38,987 nucleotides of DNA from Caldifarciminota bacterium (GCA_015489415.1 WFZT01000200.1:1-38987), one strand, 5' to 3'; counted from the first letter of the stretch, positions 1 to 9,084 are shown. The notes: generated by a model from the letters alone, not told the origin. Translations and numbers: made by a program.

Positions 1-231
1 CTTTTTGCTGTTTTATCGTTATTTATTAAAAAAGTATTCAAAATTAGGTTCAAATTAGGCGAAAAGCCGGCATTATGGAAGGCATAGGCACGGCATTATG
101 GCTTATATCCAACAAATTTTTATTTAAAAATGGTATTTTTAGAACAGTCTTTGTCAAAAGTTGAAATCTCAGCATAGTAACCGTTAAATTTCTGTAATTC
201 AGTTAAGGTCATAAAAAGGAGGTTTGTTACA
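1..231. other. Left-edge intergenic region upstream of the first gene
   Basis: No convincing coding sequence is seen here. The stretch is AT-rich and carries two small tandem-like repeats: an 11-bp copy of CGGCATTATGG at 68-78 and 91-101, and AAATTAGG at 41-48 and 52-59. It ends in a strong Shine-Dalgarno sequence (AAGGAGGT, 216-223) that serves the gene starting at 232. The promoter of that gene must lie here, but no convincing -35/-10 pair was found. Confidence 0.5.
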
Positions 232-1155
232 ATGATCAGCGTTAAAAAGTGGTCGGTCGTAATGGTTCTGTTCATGATAACAGGGCAATTGCACGGAGAT
301 ATAAAGCTCCGCAAAATCGAGATCGTCTCACTGGGCACTCTTTTTAACATCACTGAGAAGGTGACATGGTATATGAAGGACTCCAGATTTTGCGAGAAGT
401 CGGATAAGGAACTCCTTTTTAGCACTTCTACATCGTCCAAAATATTCGATTTGAAGAAAAAGAGAGTTTACGAAGTTGATTATGATGATAAGACTTACAG
501 CATACACTCTCTCGAAGATTATGAAAAATCAGACCTCACTTCTTTAGATAATGTTTTTTACGACGATGAATTCGAAGACTACGATATAGAATACTTTTTC
601 ATGGACATCTCACCGCTGGATTTTACGCGCAACATAGGCGGATATGAGACAAAGGGCATTCTTATAACTTTCAACATTCGACTTAAAAACCCGTTCAAAA
701 ATTCTCATGTCGATGCTCTTGGCTCACTGGTATTATGGGGAGCCAGGCTCCCTGAAAACGATCCAATGGCAAAAATTTTCAATTTCTATTATGGAAATAT
801 CGAGACGGATAGTTCCGAACAGCAACTTTTGCTTCATACAGCTGGTGCTAAATTGATAAGAAGGGATCCTAATTATGCAAAATTGGAGCGGAAAGCGAAC
901 AGGATAATGAAAGAGCTGTGGGGAGACACCACAAACGTGTATCCTCTTGGTATTGAGATAGTGGGGAGGATAGGGGATCCTACAGATGCATCATCAACGG
1001 TTCTCCCGGTCGTTGTGACGTCCTATGTGGCCAGCGTGTCAGAGACTTCGATAGATGATGATGTTTTCAAAGTTCCCGATGGATTTTCAATTGAAACTGA
1101 AGAGGATAGCGACAGCACATTTTTCTTCCCATTTGAGCCTAAAGGAAACGATTGA
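232..1155 (+). CDS. Secreted DUF4412-like (LolA-fold-like) protein
   Basis: A 307-aa protein of unknown role. The first ~22 residues form a signal peptide (basic MISVKKW, hydrophobic core, small residues before GD), so export to the periplasm or outer membrane is likely. The start is fixed by AAGGAGGT 8 nt before the ATG. The layout resembles DUF4412/lipoprotein-sorting-like proteins: an early segment where a protein-state readout is followed by KRVYEVDYDDKTYS, then a GYETKG segment, and late in the protein a VTSYVASVSETSIDDD segment running into an FKVPDGF motif, like the VTSI...FEVPAGY ending of that family. There is no lipobox Cys. The C-terminus is acidic and Phe-rich. It is monocistronic, with a terminator right after it. 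The family call is from remembered motif style only. Confidence 0.5.
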   Translation: MISVKKWSVVMVLFMITGQLHGDIKLRKIEIVSLGTLFNITEKVTWYMKDSRFCEKSDKELLFSTSTSSKIFDLKKKRVYEVDYDDKTYSIHSLEDYEKSDLTSLDNVFYDDEFEDYDIEYFFMDISPLDFTRNIGGYETKGILITFNIRLKNPFKNSHVDALGSLVLWGARLPENDPMAKIFNFYYGNIETDSSEQQLLLHTAGAKLIRRDPNYAKLERKANRIMKELWGDTTNVYPLGIEIVGRIGDPTDASSTVLPVVVTSYVASVSETSIDDDVFKVPDGFSIETEEDSDSTFFFPFEPKGND

Positions 1156-1183
1156 TAGCGAATGGATTGAAATTCCGAAATTC

Positions 1184-1211
1184 GGGGCGCCGAAAGGCGC
1201 CCCATTTTTTT
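1184..1211 (+). terminator. Rho-independent terminator of the secreted-protein gene
   Basis: A perfect 8-bp GC stem (GGGGCGCC 1184-1191 pairing with GGCGCCCC 1196-1203) is closed by a GAAA tetraloop and followed by A and seven T residues (1205-1211). It lies 29 bases after the stop codon of the upstream gene. Confidence 0.9.
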
Positions 1212-1212
1212 A

Positions 1213-1271
1213 TGATAACAGTTCGGGCAAAGGGTTATAATTCATAACCAGCTACAAAAAGGGGGTTATCA
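1213..1271 (+). promoter_or_regulatory. Promoter with clustered GTTAT half-sites before the M20 peptidase gene
   Basis: A perfect TATAAT -10 box lies at 1236-1241, just after a terminator and about 30 bases before the start codon. The -35 region (around 1213-1218) matches poorly. The -10 box sits inside the inverted repeat GGTTAT (1233-1238), 5-nt spacer, ATAACC (1244-1249). An outer pair TGATAAC (1213-1219) and GTTATCA (1265-1271) is also inverted. This arrangement could be a repressor or activator site, or could help the leader RNA fold over the ribosome-binding site GGGGG (1261-1265). The promoter is reasonably supported. The operator role is inference. Confidence 0.45.
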
Positions 1272-2377
1272 TGAGCGAGATAAGAGAAGAGATTTTAAAT
1301 CTCGTAATGGATCTTGTGAGGATAAAAAGCACAGCGGACAGGCCAGAGGAGCTCAAGAAGGTCATCGATTACGCCGAGAATTACCTCAAGGGCACTCCGC
1401 TGAAGATCACACGCTATGAACGAAACGGGAAGCACTCTCTCGTCGCCACTTTTAGGGATACGAAGGAACCGGATGTCATGTTTGTTGGCCACATGGATGT
1501 GGTTGAGGCCGAGGACTGGCAATTTGAGCCCAAAATTGAAGGGGATCGCATCTTCGGGCGTGGTGTCATCGACATGAAAGGCCCGGACGCCGCCATGCTC
1601 GCCCTTTTCAAAAAACTTGCAGAATTGGATAAGCAGCCTGATATCGGGCTTATGCTCACGACGGATGAGGAGGTTGGAAGCGAAAACGGGGTTGAGTATC
1701 TTCTCAAAGAGGAAGGTTGGGGCGCCAGATTTGCGGTGATACCTGACGGAGGCGGCGCTCTCAACATCGTGTATCGCGGCAAGGGCGTTGTGCATCTCAG
1801 GGCAAAGGCGAAAGGGAAGGCTTATCACGGCTCAATGCCGTGGATGGGCGAGAACGCTATCGACAAAATCATATCGTTTTACAACGAGCTTAAGGGCCAT
1901 TTTCCAAAGGAGCCGTGCGGCGACCCTATCCACTGGCACAACACGATAAATCTTGGCCGCATAAGCGGCGGCAAAGTGGTCAATCAGATACCTGATCACG
2001 CAGAAGCTGACATCGATATCCGATTTGTGAAGCCGTGGACATCGAAAAAGATGTTTGATTTTGTGAAAGAGATCGCCGACAAATATTCCGTCGAACTTGA
2101 ATTGATCTCGCGTGGCGAACCTGTTGAGACCGATCCCGATCATCCTTATGTTCAGGCCTTCAAGCGTGCGGCCGAGTCTGTTCTGGGGCGCAATGTCGAG
2201 CTCGTGGTGGAATACGGTGCCACGGACGGCAGGTTCTTCGCCGAGAAAGACATCCCGAACATCGTCACATGTGCTGAAGGAGGCGGTGCCCACTCAAAAG
2301 ACGAATGGGCTCGAATATCCTCATACGGCGAACTTTTCGACACGATGATGAAATTCCTTGAGGAGATCGGGAAATGA
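1271..2377 (+). CDS. M20-family metallopeptidase (ArgE/DapE/ACY1 type)
   Basis: A 368-aa cytoplasmic zinc hydrolase that would cleave an N-acyl or peptide amide bond; the substrate cannot be told from sequence. All metal and catalytic residues of the family are visible: H74 with D76 in VGHMD, D101 in GVIDMKGP, the E133-E134 pair in TTDEEVG, D159 in VIPDGGG, and H341 in GGGAHSKDEW. The dimerisation (lid) domain lies roughly at residues 170-280. Length and layout match DapE/ArgE relatives. The start is supported by AAAAAGGGGG 5 nt upstream. It overlaps the subtilase gene by ATGA, so the two are translationally coupled. Specific names such as argE, dapE or ygeY are not justified: there is no arginine or lysine biosynthesis context, and the YgeY signature is not seen. 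Confidence 0.9.
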   Translation: MSEIREEILNLVMDLVRIKSTADRPEELKKVIDYAENYLKGTPLKITRYERNGKHSLVATFRDTKEPDVMFVGHMDVVEAEDWQFEPKIEGDRIFGRGVIDMKGPDAAMLALFKKLAELDKQPDIGLMLTTDEEVGSENGVEYLLKEEGWGARFAVIPDGGGALNIVYRGKGVVHLRAKAKGKAYHGSMPWMGENAIDKIISFYNELKGHFPKEPCGDPIHWHNTINLGRISGGKVVNQIPDHAEADIDIRFVKPWTSKKMFDFVKEIADKYSVELELISRGEPVETDPDHPYVQAFKRAAESVLGRNVELVVEYGATDGRFFAEKDIPNIVTCAEGGGAHSKDEWARISSYGELFDTMMKFLEEIGK

Positions 2378-5004
2378 TAACTTCCCTCATCTTCTTTTTG
2401 ATATCGAGTGGGGTGTCAATCCCGCCATCGTTCCAGAAAACGCTGTCAGAGACATCAGACTCCATGGTATCGACATGGTTTTTTGAAGCCTCCATGCGCC
2501 CGATAGATCTCTACCGCGCGGAGCTGACCGGTGCACGCCTGAGAGCAACTTCACACTGGCTCGGAGCGGTTTCGATGCTCATGCCGCCCGATAATGTGAC
2601 CCATGTCGCCGAAATCTTGAACGCCACAGGTGTCTCGCATGTCATGTCCTTGAAGGCCCAATTCGATGAACGGGAATATGTGCCGAAAAATATGCCGCTC
2701 TACGATCCAAACGACTACGGTTCATCCTACGATCAGGTTTCAACCATAAACGCTGTGTCCATGCACAAGAACGGATTTGTCGGCGAGGGAGTTGTAATCG
2801 GCGTGTTCGACACAGGTTTTGACTCCACGCATCCGGCAATATCCCATCTGTGGAGCGGCAACCGCATAGTCGCTCATTACGATTTCGCATCCGGCGATCA
2901 CATAGCCTCAATTTATGGCGAAATACCACTGCCCTATTCCGAGGACATAAAGTTTGTCAATTCGATGGATGTGGCGGGAGCGGATAGCTTCTTTTTGATC
3001 GCTTACAGCATGGCCACAGAAAATGACCTTGCAGCGTTCCCCTATATCAAAAATAAGTGGCGTATCGGTGTGACGATAGGCCAGACCGAGCTTGGACATG
3101 CGTTCTGGAACCCGTTACCCCCTGTGGTTAGGGACTCCTTTGCCATAAGCCCATCGATAAGTTACCAGAGCGGCCTGATTTATCTGGCATATCAGGCGAA
3201 GGAGATTAACTACGATTTCAACATCAAATTCGTAAAGTTCGACACGCTTGGGCACATCTATGTCGGTCCGTTGAGGATAAGCAACACCGCTGAAGCCGAG
3301 CTTTTGCCGCAGATATCCGTTAAAGGTGACACCGTGTGGATATTCTGGGCCACAACGCATTCGGTAAATGTGGCTGTATCGACGAATGGGGGCTCAACAT
3401 TCGAGACAACAAGGAGTTTTGAGGTTGCGGAAAGCGGTCAGGTGGGCGGAAGTGACCTCGTTTCGTATGGGGACAGTCCGATCTTCATAGTGTCCATCAA
3501 CAACCGCATCCTGTTCGCAACGCCAGATTCACTGCTGAATTTGAGCGTTCAGGGCGTGCTCCCCTCGGCCATATCGACCGACAGCCTAATTCATCTCGTG
3601 TATGTCGAGGGCGACACCATCAAATACATTGAGATAAACTCGCTTCAGGCGGGCGCTCCCATAACGGTGGCCCAGGGATTTAGCGGGATTAAGCCTGCCG
3701 TATGGGACGACAACGGCGAAATAAAGGCGGTTTACACAGAAAAGAACGGCGATCTGGTGTCAGCCTCATTATCGGACGGCCATGTCGATACCCTTGCGAA
3801 CACGCTTACTGATTTCGTTTCATCAAACGGAAACTTTATGGCATGGCGTCAGAGAGGCGACCCTGACATATATCCGCAGAACTACATACGACACAGCGGG
3901 ACATCGCAGTATCACGGCACCAAAGTGCTTTCTGTGATAGGTGGCTTTTATCAAAGCCGCCTGATCGGGGTTGCTCCGGGGGCCAAATTCATCCTCGCAA
4001 GGACTGAGAAAACCACGACCTCAAACGGGGTGAATTTCGAGAACCAGATAGAAGAGGATTTCTGGATCGAGGCTCTCGAATGGGCTGCTGCTCACGGCGT
4101 TAACATCGTTTCCAGCTCATTGGGATACGCTGATTGGTATCGTCGCTCGGACATGGATGGACGCACCGCCCCGATATCGCGTGCTGCAAGCAAGGCTTTG
4201 CAACACAACATTCTGGTGGTAAATGCTATGGGCAATGTCCGACATCAATCTTTTCCTGATCCGCAGCAGGGAGACACAACGCTTGTGGCACCGGCAGATG
4301 CGGAGGGCATCATTGCGGTCGGTTCTTATGAGGTCGATTCTGTAACAGGCGAGCTTTTGCCCCCGTCAGGCGCACTTGGCCCGACGGCCGATGGGAGAAT
4401 TAAGCCAGAGGTGATAGCGCCATACTGGGTGTTCACAGCCGCTGACCGTTATCTCGACAACGACACAACATTTGTGACTTATTTCCTGTATTCGGCCGGC
4501 ACATCCTACGGCACTGCACTGGTGTCAGGCGGAGCTGCTCTGGTCTGGCAGGCACATCCGGACTGGACTGCCGCACAGGTAAGAGAGGCCATCCTCGAAA
4601 ACGCAAAACCCGTTGAGATACCGGATTATCCAGACGCTCCAATTCCGAACAACATAGTTGGATGGGGACTGATAGATGTTGCCGGTGCAGCTGGAGTCGG
4701 AGAACCGGGCCAGGATGTGACCAAAAAGGACAAAGTCCTCACGCCGTATCCAAGTCCTGCCAGATACGGACAACCCATTGTGTTGAGATTCAACCTGTTC
4801 CATGCATCAGACATATCGTTCTATGTTTATACCCTCAACGGAGAGATGTTGAAAAATATAGAGATTCCTGGGAAAAGCTACGGCTACAATGAATTTACAT
4901 GGGATGGGCTGGACGACAAAGGGAACCCGCTGCCGCCCGGACTTTACATCCTCGTGATGGTGACCAACAATTCCGTTTCCACAACAAAGTTCGCTGTGAG
5001 GTGA
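2374..5004 (+). CDS. Secreted S8 subtilisin-like protease with large insertion and FlgD-like C-terminal domain
   Basis: An 876-aa exported serine protease. It begins with a short signal peptide (ITSLIFFLISSGVS). The catalytic triad is D146 (GVFDTGFDSTHP), H514 (HGTKVLSVIGG) and S711 (AGTSYGTALVSGG); the oxyanion Asn is N621 (NAMGN). The gap from Asp to His is about 370 residues instead of the usual 30-60. The insert (about 170-500) is beta-rich with sialidase/BNR-like phrases such as VAVSTNGGSTFE, suggesting a beta-propeller. Residues ~795-876 form a FlgD-like Ig domain ending YILVMVTNN...FAVR, the type used as a sorting or anchoring tail in FCB-group and candidate-phylum secretomes. An AGGAG precedes the ATG, which overlaps the M20 gene. 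An extracellular peptide-degrading role with the M20 enzyme acting downstream is inference. Confidence 0.88.
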   Translation: MITSLIFFLISSGVSIPPSFQKTLSETSDSMVSTWFFEASMRPIDLYRAELTGARLRATSHWLGAVSMLMPPDNVTHVAEILNATGVSHVMSLKAQFDEREYVPKNMPLYDPNDYGSSYDQVSTINAVSMHKNGFVGEGVVIGVFDTGFDSTHPAISHLWSGNRIVAHYDFASGDHIASIYGEIPLPYSEDIKFVNSMDVAGADSFFLIAYSMATENDLAAFPYIKNKWRIGVTIGQTELGHAFWNPLPPVVRDSFAISPSISYQSGLIYLAYQAKEINYDFNIKFVKFDTLGHIYVGPLRISNTAEAELLPQISVKGDTVWIFWATTHSVNVAVSTNGGSTFETTRSFEVAESGQVGGSDLVSYGDSPIFIVSINNRILFATPDSLLNLSVQGVLPSAISTDSLIHLVYVEGDTIKYIEINSLQAGAPITVAQGFSGIKPAVWDDNGEIKAVYTEKNGDLVSASLSDGHVDTLANTLTDFVSSNGNFMAWRQRGDPDIYPQNYIRHSGTSQYHGTKVLSVIGGFYQSRLIGVAPGAKFILARTEKTTTSNGVNFENQIEEDFWIEALEWAAAHGVNIVSSSLGYADWYRRSDMDGRTAPISRAASKALQHNILVVNAMGNVRHQSFPDPQQGDTTLVAPADAEGIIAVGSYEVDSVTGELLPPSGALGPTADGRIKPEVIAPYWVFTAADRYLDNDTTFVTYFLYSAGTSYGTALVSGGAALVWQAHPDWTAAQVREAILENAKPVEIPDYPDAPIPNNIVGWGLIDVAGAAGVGEPGQDVTKKDKVLTPYPSPARYGQPIVLRFNLFHASDISFYVYTLNGEMLKNIEIPGKSYGYNEFTWDGLDDKGNPLPPGLYILVMVTNNSVSTTKFAVR

Positions 5005-5012
5005 AAAGAGAT

Positions 5013-5044
5013 AAAAAAACGGGCGGGCGCTTCGCGCCCGCCCG
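5013..5044 (-). terminator. Rho-independent terminator of rocA
   Basis: An 11-bp GC stem (5020-5030 with 5034-5044) has a TTC loop. Read on the minus strand it is followed by seven T residues (A5013-5019 on plus), and it lies about 20 bases after the rocA stop. On the plus strand the hairpin lies just after the subtilase stop but lacks a T-run, so it may act only weakly for that gene. Confidence 0.88.
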
Positions 5045-5065
5045 GAAAACCCTCCACAGTCCGTT

Positions 5066-6631
5066 TTAGAATTTATATCTCTCCGATACCGATTTGGCCT
5101 GCAGGAAGAGCAAGAGGTAATCCCTTCCGCCAGCCTTAGAATCCGTGCCAGACATGTTAAATCCGCCGAACGGATGCACATCCACAAGCGCGCCCGTGCA
5201 TTTTCTGTTAATGTAGAGGTTTCCGACATGGAATTCCTCTTTGGCCTTCTTGATCTTAGCAGGATTTAGCGTGTAAGCCGACCCGGTCAGGCCATACACA
5301 GTGTTGTTCGCTATGCGGATGGCGTCGTCGAAATCTTTTGCTTTGATGACCGAGAGAACAGGGCCGAAGATCTCCTCCTGAGCAATTCGGGCGTCCTCAG
5401 GCACATCTTTAAAAATGGTTGGTTTGATGTAGAAGCCGTTGCCTTCAGCCCTCTCTCCGCCAAGGACAAGCTTACCCTCGCCTTTGCCGATCTCTATGTA
5501 AGTCATGATCTTCCTAACAGCAGCCTCGTTTATGACAGGGCCGACGGGGTAGTTTTCATCGGCCGGCCCGACTTTCAGTTTGCTGGCTGCCTCGATGACT
5601 GCATCGACAAACTTGTCGTAGATCGATTCCACGACGATAAGCCTTGACAGGGCGGAGCATTTCTGCCCCTGAAAGCCGTAAGCGCCTGCCAGGACAGCTT
5701 TTATTGCGTCGTCCCACAGCATACCAAGCTCGTCGTCGATGATCGTTGCATCCTTACCACCCATCTCCGCAATGACCCGTTTCAGCCATATCTGACCGGG
5801 CTGCACTTTGGCGGCCGTCTCGTAGATGTGAATTCCGACCTCTTTCGAGCCTGTGAAAGCAACCATCCTCGTCTTCGGATGTTTTACAAGCGCATCTCCG
5901 ATCGAACCGCCGGGCCCTGTAACGAGGTTGAGCACACCGTCAGGTATGCCTGCCTCAATCATCAGCTCCACGAATTTGGTTGCGACGGCGGGCGCATCGC
6001 TGGCAGGTTTCAACACCACTGTGTTGCCTGTGACAAGCGCGGCAACTGTCATGCCTGTGAGTATTGCGAGCGGGAAGTTCCATGGCGGGATAACCACCAC
6101 GGGCCCAAGCGGGATGTAAAAATACTCGTTGTGCTCCGTCGGAATGGCGGTCAACGGCTGCGGCTGAGCGTAGCGCAGCATCTCCCTCGAATAGAACTCC
6201 AAATAGTCAATAGCTTCGGCCACATCGCCATCCGCTTCAGCCCAGTTTTTGCCAACTTCGTAAACCATCCATGCGGAAAACTCGTGTTTGCGGCGACGCA
6301 TCAGCTCAGCAGCACGAAGCAGTATCGCCGCCCTTTCCTCAGGCGCAATGCGTTTCCAGTAGTCGAAGTGGCGGTATGCTACCTCAACGGCCTCATTGGC
6401 CTGCTCAACAGTGGCGCGCTGGAAAACGCCGACCACTTCGTCCTTGTTGGATGGATTGATGGACTTGAATGTCTCACCGGAAGCCGACTCTACCCACTTG
6501 CCGTCGATGAACATCTTGTAAGTCTTGCCGAATTCGGAATACACCTTCTCAAGTGCTTTGCGCATAGCCTCTGCGTTCTCAGGCTTGCTAAAATCTGTGA
6601 ATGGCTCATTTTTAAATGGTGTGAGAGCCAT
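5066..6631 (-). CDS. rocA: 1-pyrroline-5-carboxylate dehydrogenase
   Basis: A 521-aa aldehyde dehydrogenase expected to oxidise glutamate-5-semialdehyde (the open form of P5C) to glutamate with NAD, the last step of proline and arginine breakdown (EC 1.2.1.88). Catalytic C325 is in GFQGQKCSALSR and general base E289 in VIAEMGGKDAT. The N-terminal region with FIDGKWVES and SINPSNKDEVVG, and the later EEIFGPVLSVIK, GNLYINRKCTGA and HPFGGFNMSGTDSKAGG, are characteristic of the RocA/P5CDH group over other ALDHs. Length fits the family (about 515-540). The start has a strong AAAAGGAGGG 8 nt upstream. No proline dehydrogenase lies next to it here. It is transcribed away from the molybdenum hydroxylase gene and ends in a good terminator. 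Confidence 0.92.
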   Translation of the reverse strand: MALTPFKNEPFTDFSKPENAEAMRKALEKVYSEFGKTYKMFIDGKWVESASGETFKSINPSNKDEVVGVFQRATVEQANEAVEVAYRHFDYWKRIAPEERAAILLRAAELMRRRKHEFSAWMVYEVGKNWAEADGDVAEAIDYLEFYSREMLRYAQPQPLTAIPTEHNEYFYIPLGPVVVIPPWNFPLAILTGMTVAALVTGNTVVLKPASDAPAVATKFVELMIEAGIPDGVLNLVTGPGGSIGDALVKHPKTRMVAFTGSKEVGIHIYETAAKVQPGQIWLKRVIAEMGGKDATIIDDELGMLWDDAIKAVLAGAYGFQGQKCSALSRLIVVESIYDKFVDAVIEAASKLKVGPADENYPVGPVINEAAVRKIMTYIEIGKGEGKLVLGGERAEGNGFYIKPTIFKDVPEDARIAQEEIFGPVLSVIKAKDFDDAIRIANNTVYGLTGSAYTLNPAKIKKAKEEFHVGNLYINRKCTGALVDVHPFGGFNMSGTDSKAGGRDYLLLFLQAKSVSERYKF

Positions 6632-6886
6632 GATAAATCCCTCCTTTTGAATGGATTATTTTTTCGATGATATGCAGCAAGGTCGGTGGGGCATATAACA
6701 AACTCAATCCGATTTTTTCTCCGTTATATCTCACATAATTAGCCATTTTCCTGTCACTTAGATTGATTAACGTCTTAATCAGCCACATCCAGAGACCATA
6801 ATTTTGTAACATCAAAGATTTGAATTCAAGCGTAATATCTCCCCATCGGCTTTGAAAACACAACTTTTGTGCTTAATATTTTAGCC
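6632..6886. other. Divergent intergenic region between rocA and the molybdenum hydroxylase gene
   Basis: About 255 bases separate two divergent starts, so promoters in both directions are expected here. The rocA Shine-Dalgarno lies at 6640-6646 (minus strand). A 10-bp palindrome, TTGAATTCAA, lies at 6820-6829. No convincing -35/-10 pair could be assigned in either direction, and no RNA gene was recognised. Confidence 0.4.
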
Positions 6887-9028
6887 ATGAATATCAGCAA
6901 ACCCGTTAAGAGGATAGACAACGACGAAAAAGTATCGGGTCGGGCAAGATTTATAGCAGACATCAAAATGGAAGGCATGTTGTATGCCCGAACCCTGAGA
7001 TCCACTGTGCCGAGAGGCAAAATCCTCTCCATAAAAATCCCCAAACTCCCGGAAGGTTATTTCATAGTCGATAAGCGAGATGTGCCTGCAAACAACAGAG
7101 TCAGGATACTCGAAACCGATATGCCGTTTTTTGCGGATGAGATGGTCAATTACATCGGAGAGCCCATCCTGCTCGTTGTCGGCCCGGATAGAGCGACCGT
7201 GACGCATATCCTCGAGGAAATCGAGGTTGAATATGAGGAAATTCCGCCAATTCTGAGCATCGAGGAGGCTCAGGCCGGCGAAAAGCCTCCCATCTTCGGA
7301 GACGATAACCTTTTCGCTGACTTCTACTTCGATAAAGGCGATCCGGATGCAGTCTTCGAGAAAGCGGCTCGCATCGTCGAAGGCAAATATCGAACCGGCT
7401 ATCAGGAGCACATATACCTTGAAACTCAGGGAATGATCGGGATTTACAGGGATGGGAAACTGACGATCTACGGCTCGATGCAGTGTCCTTACTATGTCAA
7501 AAACGCACTTATCTACGCCACAGGATGGGATGGTGACAGGATACAAGTTGTGCAGACAACAACAGGTGGCGCTTTTGGAGGCAAAGAGGATTTTCCATCG
7601 CTGATCGCCGGTCACGCCGCTTTCGCAGCCATCAAAGCTGGCGGACGCCCTGTGCAGATCATGTATGACAGGGTCGAAGACATAATAGCCACAACAAAAC
7701 GTCATCCATCGCTCGTCCGACATCGCACCGCACTGGACGAGAACGGAAATATCATCGGAATGGATGTTGATATCATTTTAGACGCAGGCGCCTACGCCAC
7801 GCTCTCAGCAGTGGTGCTTCAGAGGGCGATGTTCGTCGCGACCTCGGTTTACAATGTCCCCAACCTCAGGGTCAGGGGCCGGGCTTACGCCACGAACCAT
7901 GTTCCGTCCTCGGCGTTCAGGGGGTTCGGCGGGCCTCAGGGTGTGTTTGCCGCCGAGATGCAGATTCACAATGTCGCAGAGGAGCTCGGCATCAACCCGC
8001 TGGACTACAAAAAGCGGTTCTTCGTGAAAAAAGGCGACACGACGGCCACCGGCGGTCTGCTGCGGAGACATGTTCCTCTCAACGAGATAGCCGACGCACT
8101 GGACAGCATGTCAGATTTCAGGCGGAAATATGAGCTTTACTCACGCAAGAAGACCAATTCCGATGTGTGGCGTGGAATCGGCATATCGTTCTTTCCTCAC
8201 GGATGTGGATTTACGGGCAAGGGCGAGGAGATCATTCGGGGCACAGCGTCCCTGAAAAGGTATGCTGACGGCAGGGTCGAAATACTCGTCTCGAATGTGG
8301 AGATGGGACAGGGCGCCCAGACGACGCTCAGGAAAATAGTTGCAGAGACGCTCGGCATCCCCTACGATGAAGTGATTTACGAAAATCCTGACACTGACCG
8401 CGTCCCGGACTCGGGGCCCACAGTAGCGTCAAGGACGGTGGTCATTGTCGGCGGATTGCTGGAACAGGCCGCACGAGAACTGAAAGAGCGATGGGACGAA
8501 AAAGGCGAAGTCATTGTGACAAAAACATATCGCCACCCATCCTATATCCAGTGGGATCAGGACAAACTACATGGTGACGCATATCCGGAATACTCATGGG
8601 GCGGCAATGTCGTCGAGGTCGAAGTTGATCCGATAACTTTCGAGATCAAGGTCGTTGGCGTGTGGGGCGCTTACGACATCGGCACGCCAATCGATGAGCG
8701 CATCATTCAGGGCCAGATCGAAGGCGGGGTCAAGCAGGCGCTCGGATACGCCACTATCGAGGTCATGGAGACGAAAAACGGCAGGATCTTACAGGCGAGC
8801 CTCACCGATTACATCGTCCCGACGGCAAAGGATTTCCCCAGAGTGGTCTTCAAACTCATCCCATCGCCTTACGAATACGGGCCATACGGGGCAAAATGTG
8901 CGGGCGAGGTTCCATTCATAGGCCCGGCACCTGCGCTCGCAGCAGCGGTTCAGCAGGCTGTCGGGTTTAAAGTCGATAGGATTCCCGTCAGACCTGAGTG
9001 GCTCCTCGAACGATATTTGAAAAAATAA
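6887..9028 (+). CDS. Xanthine-dehydrogenase-family molybdopterin-binding (large) subunit
   Basis: A 713-aa catalytic subunit of a molybdenum hydroxylase, the kind that hydroxylates N-heterocycles or aldehydes with water as oxygen source. Visible family signatures are the opening KPVKRIDNDEKVSGRARF, GGAFGGKEDF (Mo-cofactor loop), SSAFRGFGGPQ, VSNVEMGQGAQTTL, and GAKCAGEVP near the C-terminus, whose E674 matches the catalytic Glu. The ATG at 6887 is preferred over the in-frame GTG at 6869 because homologues start at this motif; neither has a visible Shine-Dalgarno. No FAD-binding or 2Fe-2S subunit is encoded nearby, so the partners must be elsewhere. Substrate unknown. An SsnA homologue 3.5 kb downstream recalls the E. 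coli xdhD-ssnA neighbourhood. Confidence 0.88.
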   Translation: MNISKPVKRIDNDEKVSGRARFIADIKMEGMLYARTLRSTVPRGKILSIKIPKLPEGYFIVDKRDVPANNRVRILETDMPFFADEMVNYIGEPILLVVGPDRATVTHILEEIEVEYEEIPPILSIEEAQAGEKPPIFGDDNLFADFYFDKGDPDAVFEKAARIVEGKYRTGYQEHIYLETQGMIGIYRDGKLTIYGSMQCPYYVKNALIYATGWDGDRIQVVQTTTGGAFGGKEDFPSLIAGHAAFAAIKAGGRPVQIMYDRVEDIIATTKRHPSLVRHRTALDENGNIIGMDVDIILDAGAYATLSAVVLQRAMFVATSVYNVPNLRVRGRAYATNHVPSSAFRGFGGPQGVFAAEMQIHNVAEELGINPLDYKKRFFVKKGDTTATGGLLRRHVPLNEIADALDSMSDFRRKYELYSRKKTNSDVWRGIGISFFPHGCGFTGKGEEIIRGTASLKRYADGRVEILVSNVEMGQGAQTTLRKIVAETLGIPYDEVIYENPDTDRVPDSGPTVASRTVVIVGGLLEQAARELKERWDEKGEVIVTKTYRHPSYIQWDQDKLHGDAYPEYSWGGNVVEVEVDPITFEIKVVGVWGAYDIGTPIDERIIQGQIEGGVKQALGYATIEVMETKNGRILQASLTDYIVPTAKDFPRVVFKLIPSPYEYGPYGAKCAGEVPFIGPAPALAAAVQQAVGFKVDRIPVRPEWLLERYLKK

Positions 9029-9055
9029 CGGTCTAATACGGCTAATTCTGAGGGG

Positions 9056-9084
9056 TTGCGCAATCCTGATTATCTCGTTATCTT
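9056..9084 (+). promoter_or_regulatory. Possible promoter of dnaG-rpoD
   Basis: TTGCGC (9056-9061) and TATCTT (9079-9084) are 17 bp apart in the 83-bp gap before dnaG. The match to the consensus is weak, and the call rests mostly on spacing and location. Confidence 0.25.

Noticed and set aside
41-101. Possible CRISPR-like or iteron repeat at the left edge
   Set aside because: Only two copies of each 8-11 bp unit are present, with unequal spacing and no cas or replication genes nearby.
1271-2377. Naming the M20 peptidase as YgeY because SsnA and a molybdenum hydroxylase are nearby
   Set aside because: Remembered YgeY features (its longer length and its distinctive substrate-side phrases) are not seen; the protein fits the general DapE/ArgE/ACY1 group.
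5828-6670. 280-codon open frame on the plus strand
   Set aside because: It lies antisense to rocA, is rich in Cys, His and Arg as expected for a GC-rich shadow frame, and shows no family motif; rocA has full catalytic motifs and a strong ribosome-binding site.
6612-6863. 83-codon minus-strand frame upstream of rocA
   Set aside because: It overlaps the rocA start and its Shine-Dalgarno, has no ribosome-binding site and no recognisable motif; the region is better read as a divergent promoter region.
6881-7723. 280-codon open frame on the minus strand
   Set aside because: It is antisense to the molybdenum hydroxylase subunit and has no recognisable domain; the plus-strand gene has clear family signatures.
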